A DNA stretch of 64,000 nucleotides. It comes from Alphaproteobacteria bacterium. Lineage in GTDB: Bacteria > Pseudomonadota > Alphaproteobacteria > UBA9655. Both the position numbers and the translations under genes were made by a program. This document shows, piece after piece, positions 53,100 to 62,300 of the stretch (positions are counted from its first letter, which is position 1; each line of letters begins with the position of its first letter). The notes beneath the pieces are model-generated. The model worked only from the letters and a program-made list of their open reading frames with translations, ran no database searches and was not told the origin of the DNA. The stretch spans positions 17,763 to 81,762 of the forward strand of contig DAIDHR010000003.1 in assembly GCA_027459605.1 (NCBI GenBank), read 5' to 3'.

Positions 53100-53882
53100 A
53101 TGGTTACATTTGCCACATGGAACATAAATTCAATTCGAATGCGTTTACCGCTCTTGCTTGCTTGGCTAAAAGAAAAAGTTCCAGATGTTGTATTTTTACA
53201 AGAAATCAAAACAACTGACGATCAGTTCCCTCGCGATGAAATTGAAACTTTAAACTATAATGTCGCTCTTTTCGGGCAAAAAACTTATAATGGCGTTGCC
53301 ATTTTATCCAAATACCCCATTGAAGATGTGGTGCAAGGTGTTCCTGGGTTTAAGGATGATCAAGCTCGATATATCGAAGCAGTAATAAAAGGAATGCGGG
53401 TCGCCTCCGTTTATGTCCCCAATGGAATGGCAGTCGGAAGCGATAAGTATTTCTATAAGCTTGATTTTTTGAAATCTCTTTATGCTCATCTTCAAACCCT
53501 TTTAGCGTATGATGAAGCCTTTATTTTAGGAGGGGATTTTAATATCGCTCCTACGGATTTAGACGTCTATGATCCCAAAGAATGGCATGAAACAATTTTG
53601 TGCAGCACGCCTGAAAGGGAGGGTTTCAGATCTCTTCTTTATTTAGGACTAATCGACGCGCTCAGAGAATTGCATCCGGGGAAAAAGGAGCTTTACACGT
53701 GGTGGGATTATCGAGGAGCAGCCTGGCAAAATGATTTTGGTCTCAGGATTGACCACTTTCTTCTCTCTCCCCAAGCAGCCGATCTACTTAAGAATGCCTA
53801 TGTCGATAAGGAGATCCGAGACACCGATAAAGCTTCAGACCACGCTCCTGTTTTTTGTGAACTCCAAGATTATGCCCCGTAG
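53100..53882 (+). CDS. xthA: Exodeoxyribonuclease III
   Basis: About 260 residues of the ExoIII/AP endonuclease family. Motifs are FATWNINSIRMRL (N-terminal Asn), FLQEIKTTD (metal Glu), GGDFNIAPTDLDV (Asp/Asn), RIDHFLLSP and the final SDHAPV (catalytic His). It cuts DNA at abasic sites. The start at 53100 gives the usual N terminus; an ATG 15 bases earlier is possible, and neither has a clear ribosome site. Confidence 0.92.
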   Translation: MVTFATWNINSIRMRLPLLLAWLKEKVPDVVFLQEIKTTDDQFPRDEIETLNYNVALFGQKTYNGVAILSKYPIEDVVQGVPGFKDDQARYIEAVIKGMRVASVYVPNGMAVGSDKYFYKLDFLKSLYAHLQTLLAYDEAFILGGDFNIAPTDLDVYDPKEWHETILCSTPEREGFRSLLYLGLIDALRELHPGKKELYTWWDYRGAAWQNDFGLRIDHFLLSPQAADLLKNAYVDKEIRDTDKASDHAPVFCELQDYAP

Positions 53883-53898
53883 GTAAAGTAAGTATTAA

Positions 53899-55146
53899 TT
53901 AAGAGTGAGCCTCTTCTCCTAAAGTTTTCCCTGATTTTTTGAGAAATAAAAAAATTGCACCTCCAGTAAAAGCTGCAATAGGGATAGTCCATAGGGCATA
54001 GGTATAAGCATGAGCCCCATAAAGCCGTGTAGCTCCTTCCGCTTCACCTGTCCAAAATTGGTCCATCAGAACACCAATCATCGTATGGAAGAAAGATCCT
54101 CCCAACATATTGATGCAGTTTAAAAATGCAACTGTTATGTTTCGCATATCAGATGGAACAATAGTAGCTCCAATTGAAAAGACTAGGACTTGATAACAGC
54201 ACAAAATTCCCACCACAAACATCATAATATACAAAATTGTATAAGTAAGATTTCCTTGAGATAAAAGCACGACAGCAAAAAGAATGGCCATCAGAATTCC
54301 ACACAGTGCTGTCATTTGGTAGATCACATTTAATTTTTCCGAAATGTAAGCTAAGACTGGACCTCCAATTAACATCCCCGTAAAGATGGCCGATGTAATA
54401 AAAGAGGCTTCTGGTTGAGTCAGTGCAAAGACTTTTATTAAATAAGACACACCCCACACATCAGCAAATCCTTCTAAAGGACCCACCATAAGAAGGTTAC
54501 AAAAGGCCATAATAAGGATTATAGGCATACTCAATAGGGATTTAAAATTCTTTCCAAATGAGGGGCTTTCATGAAGAAAAGAAGGTTTATATGTCTTCAA
54601 ACTGATTGCAATGAGTCCTGTTAGAAACAAACCTACTACTCCAATCATCAAAAGTACATTTTCCCATCCATACAAAAGGATCAGCTTGCTGACGGGCAAT
54701 CCCCCATAGATAGCGCCCAAAAGACCAAAGGAAAACGTAAGACCAATCATTCGGCTATAGATGCGGAAAGGAAACCATAAGGATATGACCTTAGCAGCTC
54801 CTAAAAATCCAGCAGCCGATCCTCCTCCGATTAAAAAACGGGAGGCAAGAACAAGGCTCCAATGATCTGTCCAATAAAATAAAAAGATCGAGAAAGAGCA
54901 AAGCAAGCAACACAAGGATACGACAAGCCGGGGGCCATAGCGGTCTAAAAGAAGCGCAATGGGAATTTGCATGCCTGCATACCCATAATAATACATAGAA
55001 GCAAGGAGGCCATAGTCAGTCGCATCGACCTGATACTTATGCATAATTTCCGATACACAAAGACCAGGGAAAACGCGCATAATAAATTGATAAGCAAAAA
55101 ATAAAACGGTAAAAAACCACATCAGCAAAGATTGGATGGATGGCAT
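53899..55146 (-). CDS. MFS transporter (hexuronate/OPA-like type)
   Basis: About 415 residues with 12 helices. The start at 55146 (MPSIQSLLMWFF) has GAGGAA 4 bases upstream. Features are FAYQFIMRVFPGLCVSEIM in helix 1, the loop LLLDRYGPRL, and the strong SRFLIGGGSAAGFLGAAKV. The type is frequent in intracellular proteobacteria such as Legionella, Coxiella and Rickettsia, where it imports host metabolites. The substrate is unknown. Confidence 0.8.
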   Translation of the reverse strand: MPSIQSLLMWFFTVLFFAYQFIMRVFPGLCVSEIMHKYQVDATDYGLLASMYYYGYAGMQIPIALLLDRYGPRLVVSLCCLLCSFSIFLFYWTDHWSLVLASRFLIGGGSAAGFLGAAKVISLWFPFRIYSRMIGLTFSFGLLGAIYGGLPVSKLILLYGWENVLLMIGVVGLFLTGLIAISLKTYKPSFLHESPSFGKNFKSLLSMPIILIMAFCNLLMVGPLEGFADVWGVSYLIKVFALTQPEASFITSAIFTGMLIGGPVLAYISEKLNVIYQMTALCGILMAILFAVVLLSQGNLTYTILYIMMFVVGILCCYQVLVFSIGATIVPSDMRNITVAFLNCINMLGGSFFHTMIGVLMDQFWTGEAEGATRLYGAHAYTYALWTIPIAAFTGGAIFLFLKKSGKTLGEEAHS

Positions 55147-55592
55147 AAGTTCCTCTCTCCTCACTGAACCTTAAAGACAGGAAAAAGAGTTTGGCTTTCA
55201 GCTATGAATAGCCAATTATCATATGATAAGAAGTAATAAATATTCATTTTGTTTTTTCTCAGATAATAAGCCGAGGTGAACTTTTATCAACTTATTTTAC
55301 GTTAAAGTCAAATAGATCATGAGCTTACATTAGCACCAGCTCAATCTCCAAATTTTGGTATTCATGGACTATTACTGGTATCGAAAATTACTGGGATAAA
55401 ATTTAACGAAGGCGACATAATTCATTTTTTCCTTTTCCAATTCCTCAACTCTTATTAAAAACTGTAACAAAATGTGTTTGCCGTTTTCTTCGAAATTCTA
55501 TCTTCAAGACCTTAAATGAGATACTCTTTAAAGAGATACTGGAATAATTTTGACCTTCATGAAAGAGGTTAAGTAAAAAGACTAGGAAAACA
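55147..55592. other. Intergenic stretch with a direct repeat and small palindrome
   Basis: About 446 bases between divergent genes. No gene is supported. At 55519-55540 the octamer GAGATACT occurs twice around CTTTAA, forming the perfect palindrome CTCTTTAAAGAG (55524-55535), 58 bases before glmM. It could be an operator or chance. Confidence 0.35.
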
Positions 55593-56939
55593 ATGCGTAA
55601 ACTTTTTGGAACAGATGGCATACGGGGACAAGCCAATTTAGAACCCCTTACACCCCACACTTTAACACGTTTAGGACAAGCCATTGGGCTTCAATTTATG
55701 CGTGGTGATCACCGCCACCGTGTTGTCATTGGGAAAGACACACGCCTTTCAGGCTATATGGTTGAATCAGCACTTGCCTCGGGTTTTGTCTCTGTTGGTA
55801 TGGATGTTGCAATGGTCGGCCCTCTTCCAACACCTGCAGTGGCCATGCTGACCCGTTCTATGCGTGCGGATTTAGGGGTAATGATTTCTGCCTCCCATAA
55901 TCCTTTTTCTGATAATGGAATTAAGCTTTTTGATCCTGACGGATTTAAACTTTCCGATGAGATGGAAAAAGAAATTGAATCCCGGCTTGAATCCTCACCC
56001 TTTTTAGTCAATCCCCCCTATTTAGGCCAGTTGACCCACTTAACGGATGCCGTTGGAAGGTATGTCGAGTTTGTCAAAGGAAGTCTTCCTCGATATACCC
56101 ATTTTGAAAACCTACGCATTGTTGTAGATTGTGCCAATGGATCTGCTTATAAAGTCGCCCCCTTGGTCCTAAAAGAGCTTGGAGCCACAGTTATTCCTTT
56201 GTCCGTCTCTCCTGATGGCCTCAATATTAATGATCACTGTGGGGCAACTTATCCCCAACTTATGTGTGAAAAAGTTAGAAAAGAGAAGGCCCACGTTGGA
56301 CTTGCTTTTGATGGAGATGCTGACCGCGTTGTTTTTGCTGATGAAGCGGGACAGCTTATAGATGGTGATCAAATTATGGCTTTAATTGCAACCGATTGGA
56401 ATGAGCGGGGGCTTTTAAAAGGAAAGGGTATTGTTGCAACGTTAATGTCTAACTTGGGGCTCGAGCGATATTTAGATCAGCAAGGGCTCTCTCTTGTGCG
56501 AACACCTGTAGGAGATCGGTATGTCGCTGAGAAAATGAGAGACACGGGGTATAATATAGGAGGAGAACAATCAGGGCATATTATTCTTTCTGATTATGCA
56601 ACATCAGGAGATGGGCTTTTAACAGCCCTTCAAGTTCTTACTGTTCTCGTGGAAAAAAAGAAGCCAGCAAGCCAAGTGATGAGACTTTTTAACCCTTACC
56701 CTCAGATTTTAAAAAATGTGAGATTAGCTCCGTCCCTTCTCCAATTCCCCGAAATTGAAGACGTTTTCGAAAGTGCACGCCTTAAATTAGGGAGGAATGG
56801 CCGTCTTGTCGTTCGCTCTTCAGGAACAGAGCCCCTCATTCGCATCATGGCAGAGGGAGATAATAAAAAGCGGACGCTCAATATTGTAGACTCTATAATT
56901 ATGGAGCTTATGTCTTTGTCTCAAAGGGCTGTTGCTTAG
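55593..56939 (+). CDS. glmM: Phosphoglucosamine mutase
   Basis: A 448-residue alpha-D-phosphohexomutase. The phosphoserine loop is [12 protein letters not shown] (S101), the metal loop is [14 protein letters not shown], the sugar loop is GGEQSGHI, and the phosphate loop is [13 protein letters not shown]. The N-terminal [12 protein letters not shown] is typical of GlmM. It makes glucosamine 1-phosphate for UDP-GlcNAc, hence peptidoglycan and LPS. Confidence 0.95.
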   Translation: MRKLFGTDGIRGQANLEPLTPHTLTRLGQAIGLQFMRGDHRHRVVIGKDTRLSGYMVESALASGFVSVGMDVAMVGPLPTPAVAMLTRSMRADLGVMISASHNPFSDNGIKLFDPDGFKLSDEMEKEIESRLESSPFLVNPPYLGQLTHLTDAVGRYVEFVKGSLPRYTHFENLRIVVDCANGSAYKVAPLVLKELGATVIPLSVSPDGLNINDHCGATYPQLMCEKVRKEKAHVGLAFDGDADRVVFADEAGQLIDGDQIMALIATDWNERGLLKGKGIVATLMSNLGLERYLDQQGLSLVRTPVGDRYVAEKMRDTGYNIGGEQSGHIILSDYATSGDGLLTALQVLTVLVEKKKPASQVMRLFNPYPQILKNVRLAPSLLQFPEIEDVFESARLKLGRNGRLVVRSSGTEPLIRIMAEGDNKKRTLNIVDSIIMELMSLSQRAVA

Positions 56940-56997
56940 GGAATTTTTTACCTTTGTAAGAGACAATAATAAAAAAAAGAACCTCATAAAATAGCTC

Positions 56998-58155
56998 ATG
57001 TCTGAAAAGGTTAGTTTTTCTTTAATCATTTGTTTTATTTCCTTTTTAGGATTTATGGGAGGGACAATTTACATTGCTGCGATGCCTGAATTGAGCCAAG
57101 TTTTTCATGTTCCTTCCCCTCTTATTAATTTTACGCTCACGATTTATTTCATAGGGTTTATTTTTGGAACGGCTTTTTCTGGCCCCTTGTCAGAAGTTTA
57201 TGGGCGAATCGAGGTTATTACTCTCTTCCTTTTTCTCTACTGTGCTTCAAACCTTTTATGTAGTTTTTCCCATTCTCTCTCATGGTTCGCCACGGGACGA
57301 TTTCTTCAGGGACTCGGAAGTGCAGGAGGGCCTATTATTGCAATAGCTCTTGTTGCCGATCGTTACGAAGGTTCCGATTACTACAAGGTCATTTCATTAA
57401 TTCTGATCATGATTGGCCTTGGAGGAGGAACAGCCCCCATTTTTGGAAGCCTTATTCTAAATTTCTTCGGATGGAAAAGTATATTTTATATCCTAACTAC
57501 CCTTGGGATTTTGGCTTTACTTTTCGTATTTTTTGGAAAAATAGACAGCCGAGCTAAACATAAAAAGTTTAATGAGACATTTCGTAAATATCGCTTTTTT
57601 ATGACCCATCCCCTTTTTCGTTACTATTGCTTGATGATAGGCGTTTTGTATGGGGCCTTTTACGCCTTTATAATCATAAGTCCTTATATTTTCCGTTTAC
57701 AATATGGATGGAGTATTATTGAGTTTGCTTGGATTGGCGTGGCCCTTGCTTTTGGGGAAGGTTTAGGGTCCTTCCTAGATGAAGAATTGATCGAAAAAAT
57801 AGGAAGTCAAAAAATATTCATCACAGGGCTTGTTATTGTCTCTATAGCTCTTTTATTGCTGACCTTTTTTGGACATCCGTCGCAGGGTATATGGGTCTTA
57901 CTCATGGTAACCCTTTTTACAATTGGTGCAAATTTGACCTCTTCTTGTCTTGTGGTAAGGGCTGTTAAAATGGAGCCCAAATTTACAGGCATAGCTTCCT
58001 CTCTTATTAACCTTTCAAAGATTATACTTGCCTCTCTTGTTTTAGTTCTTGTCCTTTTTCTTCCCAACACCCTAGAGGTCGTCGATGGCTTTATTCTCGT
58101 TTCTCTTGGGATTTGTGTTTTAGTATATATAAAAATTCGATCAGCCTTTTATTGA
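56998..58155 (+). CDS. MFS transporter, Bcr/CflA type
   Basis: A 385-residue 12-helix transporter with [13 protein letters not shown] in the 2-3 loop and [20 protein letters not shown] in helix 4-5, matching the Bcr/CflA drug:H+ antiporters. It is a paralogue in type of the gene at 21936-23135. It follows glmM by 58 bases and overlaps the convergent gpt by 7. The substrate is unknown. Confidence 0.82.
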   Translation: MSEKVSFSLIICFISFLGFMGGTIYIAAMPELSQVFHVPSPLINFTLTIYFIGFIFGTAFSGPLSEVYGRIEVITLFLFLYCASNLLCSFSHSLSWFATGRFLQGLGSAGGPIIAIALVADRYEGSDYYKVISLILIMIGLGGGTAPIFGSLILNFFGWKSIFYILTTLGILALLFVFFGKIDSRAKHKKFNETFRKYRFFMTHPLFRYYCLMIGVLYGAFYAFIIISPYIFRLQYGWSIIEFAWIGVALAFGEGLGSFLDEELIEKIGSQKIFITGLVIVSIALLLLTFFGHPSQGIWVLLMVTLFTIGANLTSSCLVVRAVKMEPKFTGIASSLINLSKIILASLVLVLVLFLPNTLEVVDGFILVSLGICVLVYIKIRSAFY

Positions 58156-58592
58156 ACTTCCTCCTCCCAAGGAAAAACAATCCAGGTATCTTGGCTAACT
58201 TCTGTCATAAAGGTATCTACAAGGTCTTTCCCAAAGGGCTTTGCATAAATGGCTGCAATGTGAGCAGAAGGAAGCATTTCTCGGACAACCTTTGCAGTGG
58301 TTCCTGTATCAACTAGATCATCCACCACTAACCAACCTTCTCCTTTGTTCTCGACTTCACAAGATTTAATAACGAGCGGATCAATGAGTCTATCTTCATC
58401 ATCATAGCTAATGATACTTACTGTATCGATCTTTCGAATCCCAAGCTCTCGCGCCATGACAGCAGCAGGGACCAGTCCTCCCCTAGTAATGGCAATAATT
58501 CCTTTCCATTTTTGATCTACATTAAGTCGCCAAGCAAGGGCACGGGCGTTTCGGTAAAACTCTTCCCAATTTACAGGATACCTATAGGACAT
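58149..58592 (-). CDS. gpt: Xanthine/guanine phosphoribosyltransferase
   Basis: A 147-residue type I PRTase. The PRPP-binding motif is [11 protein letters not shown] (89-99), and the N-terminal [20 protein letters not shown] is the PPi loop. The end FPWEEE and length fit Gpt, which salvages xanthine and guanine. With nupC it points to uptake and reuse of purines. Confidence 0.9.
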   Translation of the reverse strand: MSYRYPVNWEEFYRNARALAWRLNVDQKWKGIIAITRGGLVPAAVMARELGIRKIDTVSIISYDDEDRLIDPLVIKSCEVENKGEGWLVVDDLVDTGTTAKVVREMLPSAHIAAIYAKPFGKDLVDTFMTEVSQDTWIVFPWEEEVQ

Positions 58593-58619
58593 GATTAACT
58601 CCTTTAAGCTACAACTAAT

Positions 58620-59177
58620 TTATCTTGTTCGCCATTTATAAATAAGGAAGATGAGTCCCCCCCCTACAATAACAATTCCTAAAAAGATCTTGGGGAAAAG
58701 AAGGAGTTCTTCCATAATGAGGTGTGCAAAAAAATAAGCAACAACACAGCTTCCTACTGACCAAATGATAGCCGCAATTATATTTAAAATTGTAAAACGT
58801 TTAACTTCAACGCCACTACTTCCAATTATAACTGGACTAATGATGCGTATACCATAAATAAAGCGAAAAATAAGAATAAAATAACTATCGTACTGTTTTA
58901 AAAGACGAAAAGCTTTTTCAGCTCGGGGTTTGAAGGACGGAAACTGATCAATAATATGATTTCCGTAGTGCCTTCCGACGTGATAGAGGAATTGATCGGC
59001 CAAAAGTGTCCCAACAAAAGAAATAAGTATAATCTTAGGGAGCGATAAACACCCTTGATGAGCCAGAAACCCTGCTATAAAAATAACAGATTCCCCCTCA
59101 ATAAGAGATCCTAAAAAGACAGCAACATAGCCCCATAGGGGGTCTATGTGTATAGCCCAATTACATAGCTCTTGCAC
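58620..59177 (-). CDS. DedA family membrane protein
   Basis: A 185-residue polytopic protein. It has the DedA features FLGSLIEGESVIFIAGFLA near the N terminus and FRFIYGIRIISPVIIGSSGV in the centre. DedA proteins flip undecaprenyl phosphate or phospholipids and support proton-motive force; the exact role here is unknown. It lies 27 bases before gpt on the same strand. Confidence 0.85.
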   Translation of the reverse strand: MQELCNWAIHIDPLWGYVAVFLGSLIEGESVIFIAGFLAHQGCLSLPKIILISFVGTLLADQFLYHVGRHYGNHIIDQFPSFKPRAEKAFRLLKQYDSYFILIFRFIYGIRIISPVIIGSSGVEVKRFTILNIIAAIIWSVGSCVVAYFFAHLIMEELLLFPKIFLGIVIVGGGLIFLIYKWRTR

Positions 59178-59358
59178 AGACTTACCTTTCTGATTCTTCT
59201 TCCTTGAAAAAAGAATCTCTAAGAATAATATATCTATTCGTTAGCAGTAATTAAAAGATTTGTCCAACAAATGACGGGTGGGGGCCTTGAAATTATATTT
59301 CATATCCCTTATATAATCATTACTGTATATAGTTGAGTAATTTGTAAGGGTAATTTTT

Positions 59359-62300
59359 ATGCGAAACAAGTGGTCTGTCGTTATTTTATTAGGAACCTCA
59401 TGTTTAGGAGGAGTGTCTGTTGCATTGCCGGGGGGGCCAGAGCAAGATCAGCCAAAAGTTGTTCAAGCTCAAAAAAAACCCGCTCTAGTTCAACCCAAAG
59501 TTAACCCAGCTCCAAAACCTGATGAGAAGCCTGTTGTTCAGCCAAAGCCAGCTCCGATTCCACCTAAAGTTAATCCAGCTCCTAAACCTGAAGAAAAGCC
59601 AGTTCAGCCAAAGCCAACTCCAGTTCCACCCAAAGTTAATCCAGCTCCTAAACCTGATGAAAAGCCAGTAGCTCAGCCAAAGCCAACTCCAGTTCAACCT
59701 AAAGTTACTCCAGCTCCTAAACCTGAAGAAAAGCTAGTAGCTCAGCCAAAGCCGACTCCAGTTCAACCTAAAGTTATTCCAGCTCCTAAACCTGAAGAAA
59801 AGCCAGTTGTTCAACCAAAGCCAGCTCCGGTTCCACCCAAAGTTAATCCAGCTCCTAAACCTGAAGAAACTAAGCCAGTTCAACCAAAGCCAGCTCCAGT
59901 TCAACCCAAGGCTAATCCAGCTCCCAAAGTTGAAGAAACTAAGCCAACTCAACCAAAGCCAGCTCCAGTTCAACCCAAGGCTAATCCAGCTCCCAAAGTT
60001 GAAGAAGCTAAGCCAACTCAACCAAAGCTAGCTCCAGTTCAACCCAAGGCTAATCCAGCTCCTAAAGCTGAGGAGACTAAGCCAGTTCAACCAAAGCCAG
60101 CTCCTAAAGCTGAAGAGAAGCCAGTTGTTCAGCCAAAACCAGCTCCAGTTCAACCTAAGGCGAATCCAGCTCCTAAAGCTGAGGAGACTAAGCCAGTAGT
60201 TCAGCCAAAGCCGGCTCTAGTTCCACCCAAAGTTAATCCAGCTCCTAAACCTGATGAAAAGCCAGTAGCTCAGCCAAAGCCAGCTCCGGTTCCACCCAAA
60301 GTTAATCCAGCTCCTAAACCTGATGAAAAGCCAGTAGCTCAGCCAAAGCCAACTCCAGTTCAACCTAAAGTTACTCCAGCTCCTAAACCTGAAGAAACTA
60401 AGCCAGTTCAGCCAAAGCCAGCTCCTAAAGCTGAAGAAATTAAGCCAATTCCTAAGCTCGCTGCTAAAGTTGAAGAAACTAAGCCAGCTCAACCAACGCT
60501 AGTTCCTAAAGTTGAATTAAAAGCAACTCCGGCAAACCCCCTCACCCCTACTCAAATCCTTAAAGAAGAGCAAGACAAAGCTTATTGGGAATCTTTAATC
60601 CGAGACGAAAGAAAGGATCAGTTTAACCAGACTCAAACAAGACTCAATGAGCTTACAGAGCAAAAAGCCATAATTATGGAAAATCCTGAGTTAAAAAATC
60701 TTACAAAAATAACTGCTGCGGCTAAAAGAGATCCAAAGGCGAACGATTCAAAACAACTTGAAAAAAAACTTGTCGAAAAACAACAAGAGCTTGGCTTGCC
60801 AAGGATTGAAAGGGAAATCAACCGCCTTCAGGCTGATTTGAAAGAATTAGGTAAGCCAATTAATTTTACATCTGAAAAAAAGGCTCGCCTTGGGAAGCTA
60901 TTGAACCCACGTGCAGACAAAGAGACACAGGACATGGCAAATGCTATTAGAGAGCTTAATCCACGTATGTCAGATACCCTTGTGTCGGCTTGGGCAAACT
61001 GGTTAGATCCTGAGGACTTAGGAGACTATATGGGAGATTCTTATTCTGATGAGGAATTGGCCTATACTTTCCAAGGCCCTGGGGACCTCCAGCCTCGCAC
61101 CTTATATAGAAATATTATGCCTGGTTTTCGTTTAAGCTGCGGATATTACTCACTTGGACTTACACCTGATGAAGCACGGCAGCAATTGTTAGATGGCTTG
61201 AATGGTCCGAATGCTGAACGTTACAAAGACATGATCGCCAATGAGCTTCTTGAAGCTATAAGACAGAATGACCTTCCTGTAAAATTAAAAAATAACCCAG
61301 AGATTATTCCTCTTCAAGTCAGAATGTTAAATTCTCAGAATGAAGTAGATGACTGGGTACGCCTTTTGAATACCCATTTGGGAAGAGGAGCTGTAAGGCT
61401 AGAAGCATACCAAGCTGATGAATTAACAGAGGATAAATTCCTAGACATAGACGAGGAAACCGCATCAGGAATGACTGTTCAGGAACTGCTGCTTTTGCTT
61501 CATAATGCACATGAAAATCTCAAAAACATCGAAATTAACATAAAAAAGGCGTGTAAAAAAGATAAAATTATTAAAGATTACATAAATGCGGAAATAGTCC
61601 CCGGAAAAGAACTTACCTTTTTACGAAATACGCATGGCGAAAATAAAAAAGGAATCATGGATGTCCTTGCAGATATAAACGGGTTTAGCCTTAATATTTA
61701 TGTAGCCAAGAAGGATGCCCCCCAGCAGTTGGAACTTGCACATTCTCATAATACTCCAGATGCTCTGCAGCAAGTGAATGTACTTTATGTTCCTGGACAT
61801 TATGACCGTTTGGAAACCAATTTCCGCCGTCATATAACCCCTGCAGTAGCATTTCAAGATCCTTTCGATAAATTTAATGCAACGGAATTCGATGAGTCAA
61901 CCATCCTTGCTATTGGCCAGGAAATGAAAAATATAGATGCAGCCTTATTCCCTGAGGAAGAGAAATTAATAAAAGAACTGTTTAATTTTACAAGCTATGA
62001 GGATGCCGATAAGGCTGCAGAGAAAAAGACCTTTGTCACAGGGTATATGAAACCAAGAACTAAGGAACAAGCCGAGAAAGCTTATAAAAACATAACAGGT
62101 AAGACACCTGAGGGTAAAGAAACGTTTATCGAGGCGTATGTGAGGGAGCTAAATACCACTAGAGAAGAAGCCGAAAAAGCTTATGTTACCGATGAGGCTC
62201 AAAGGAAAAAGGTTTTTATCACGGGGTATATGAAACCAAGAACTAAGGAACACGCTGAAAAAGTTTACGAGGGGGCAAAAGCTTTGCATAAAGAAAACTT

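Noticed and set aside
55445..55684. Minus-strand frame opposite the start of glmM
   Set aside because: It overlaps the conserved N terminus of glmM and has no domain or signal.
59485..60492. Minus-strand frames rich in Trp, Leu and Arg opposite the proline repeats
   Set aside because: They are the antisense reading of the PKPAP repeats; the plus strand has a signal peptide, one long frame and a terminator.
59440..60540. Tandem repeats as a possible CRISPR array
   Set aside because: The units are in-frame coding repeats without unique spacers, and no cas gene is present.
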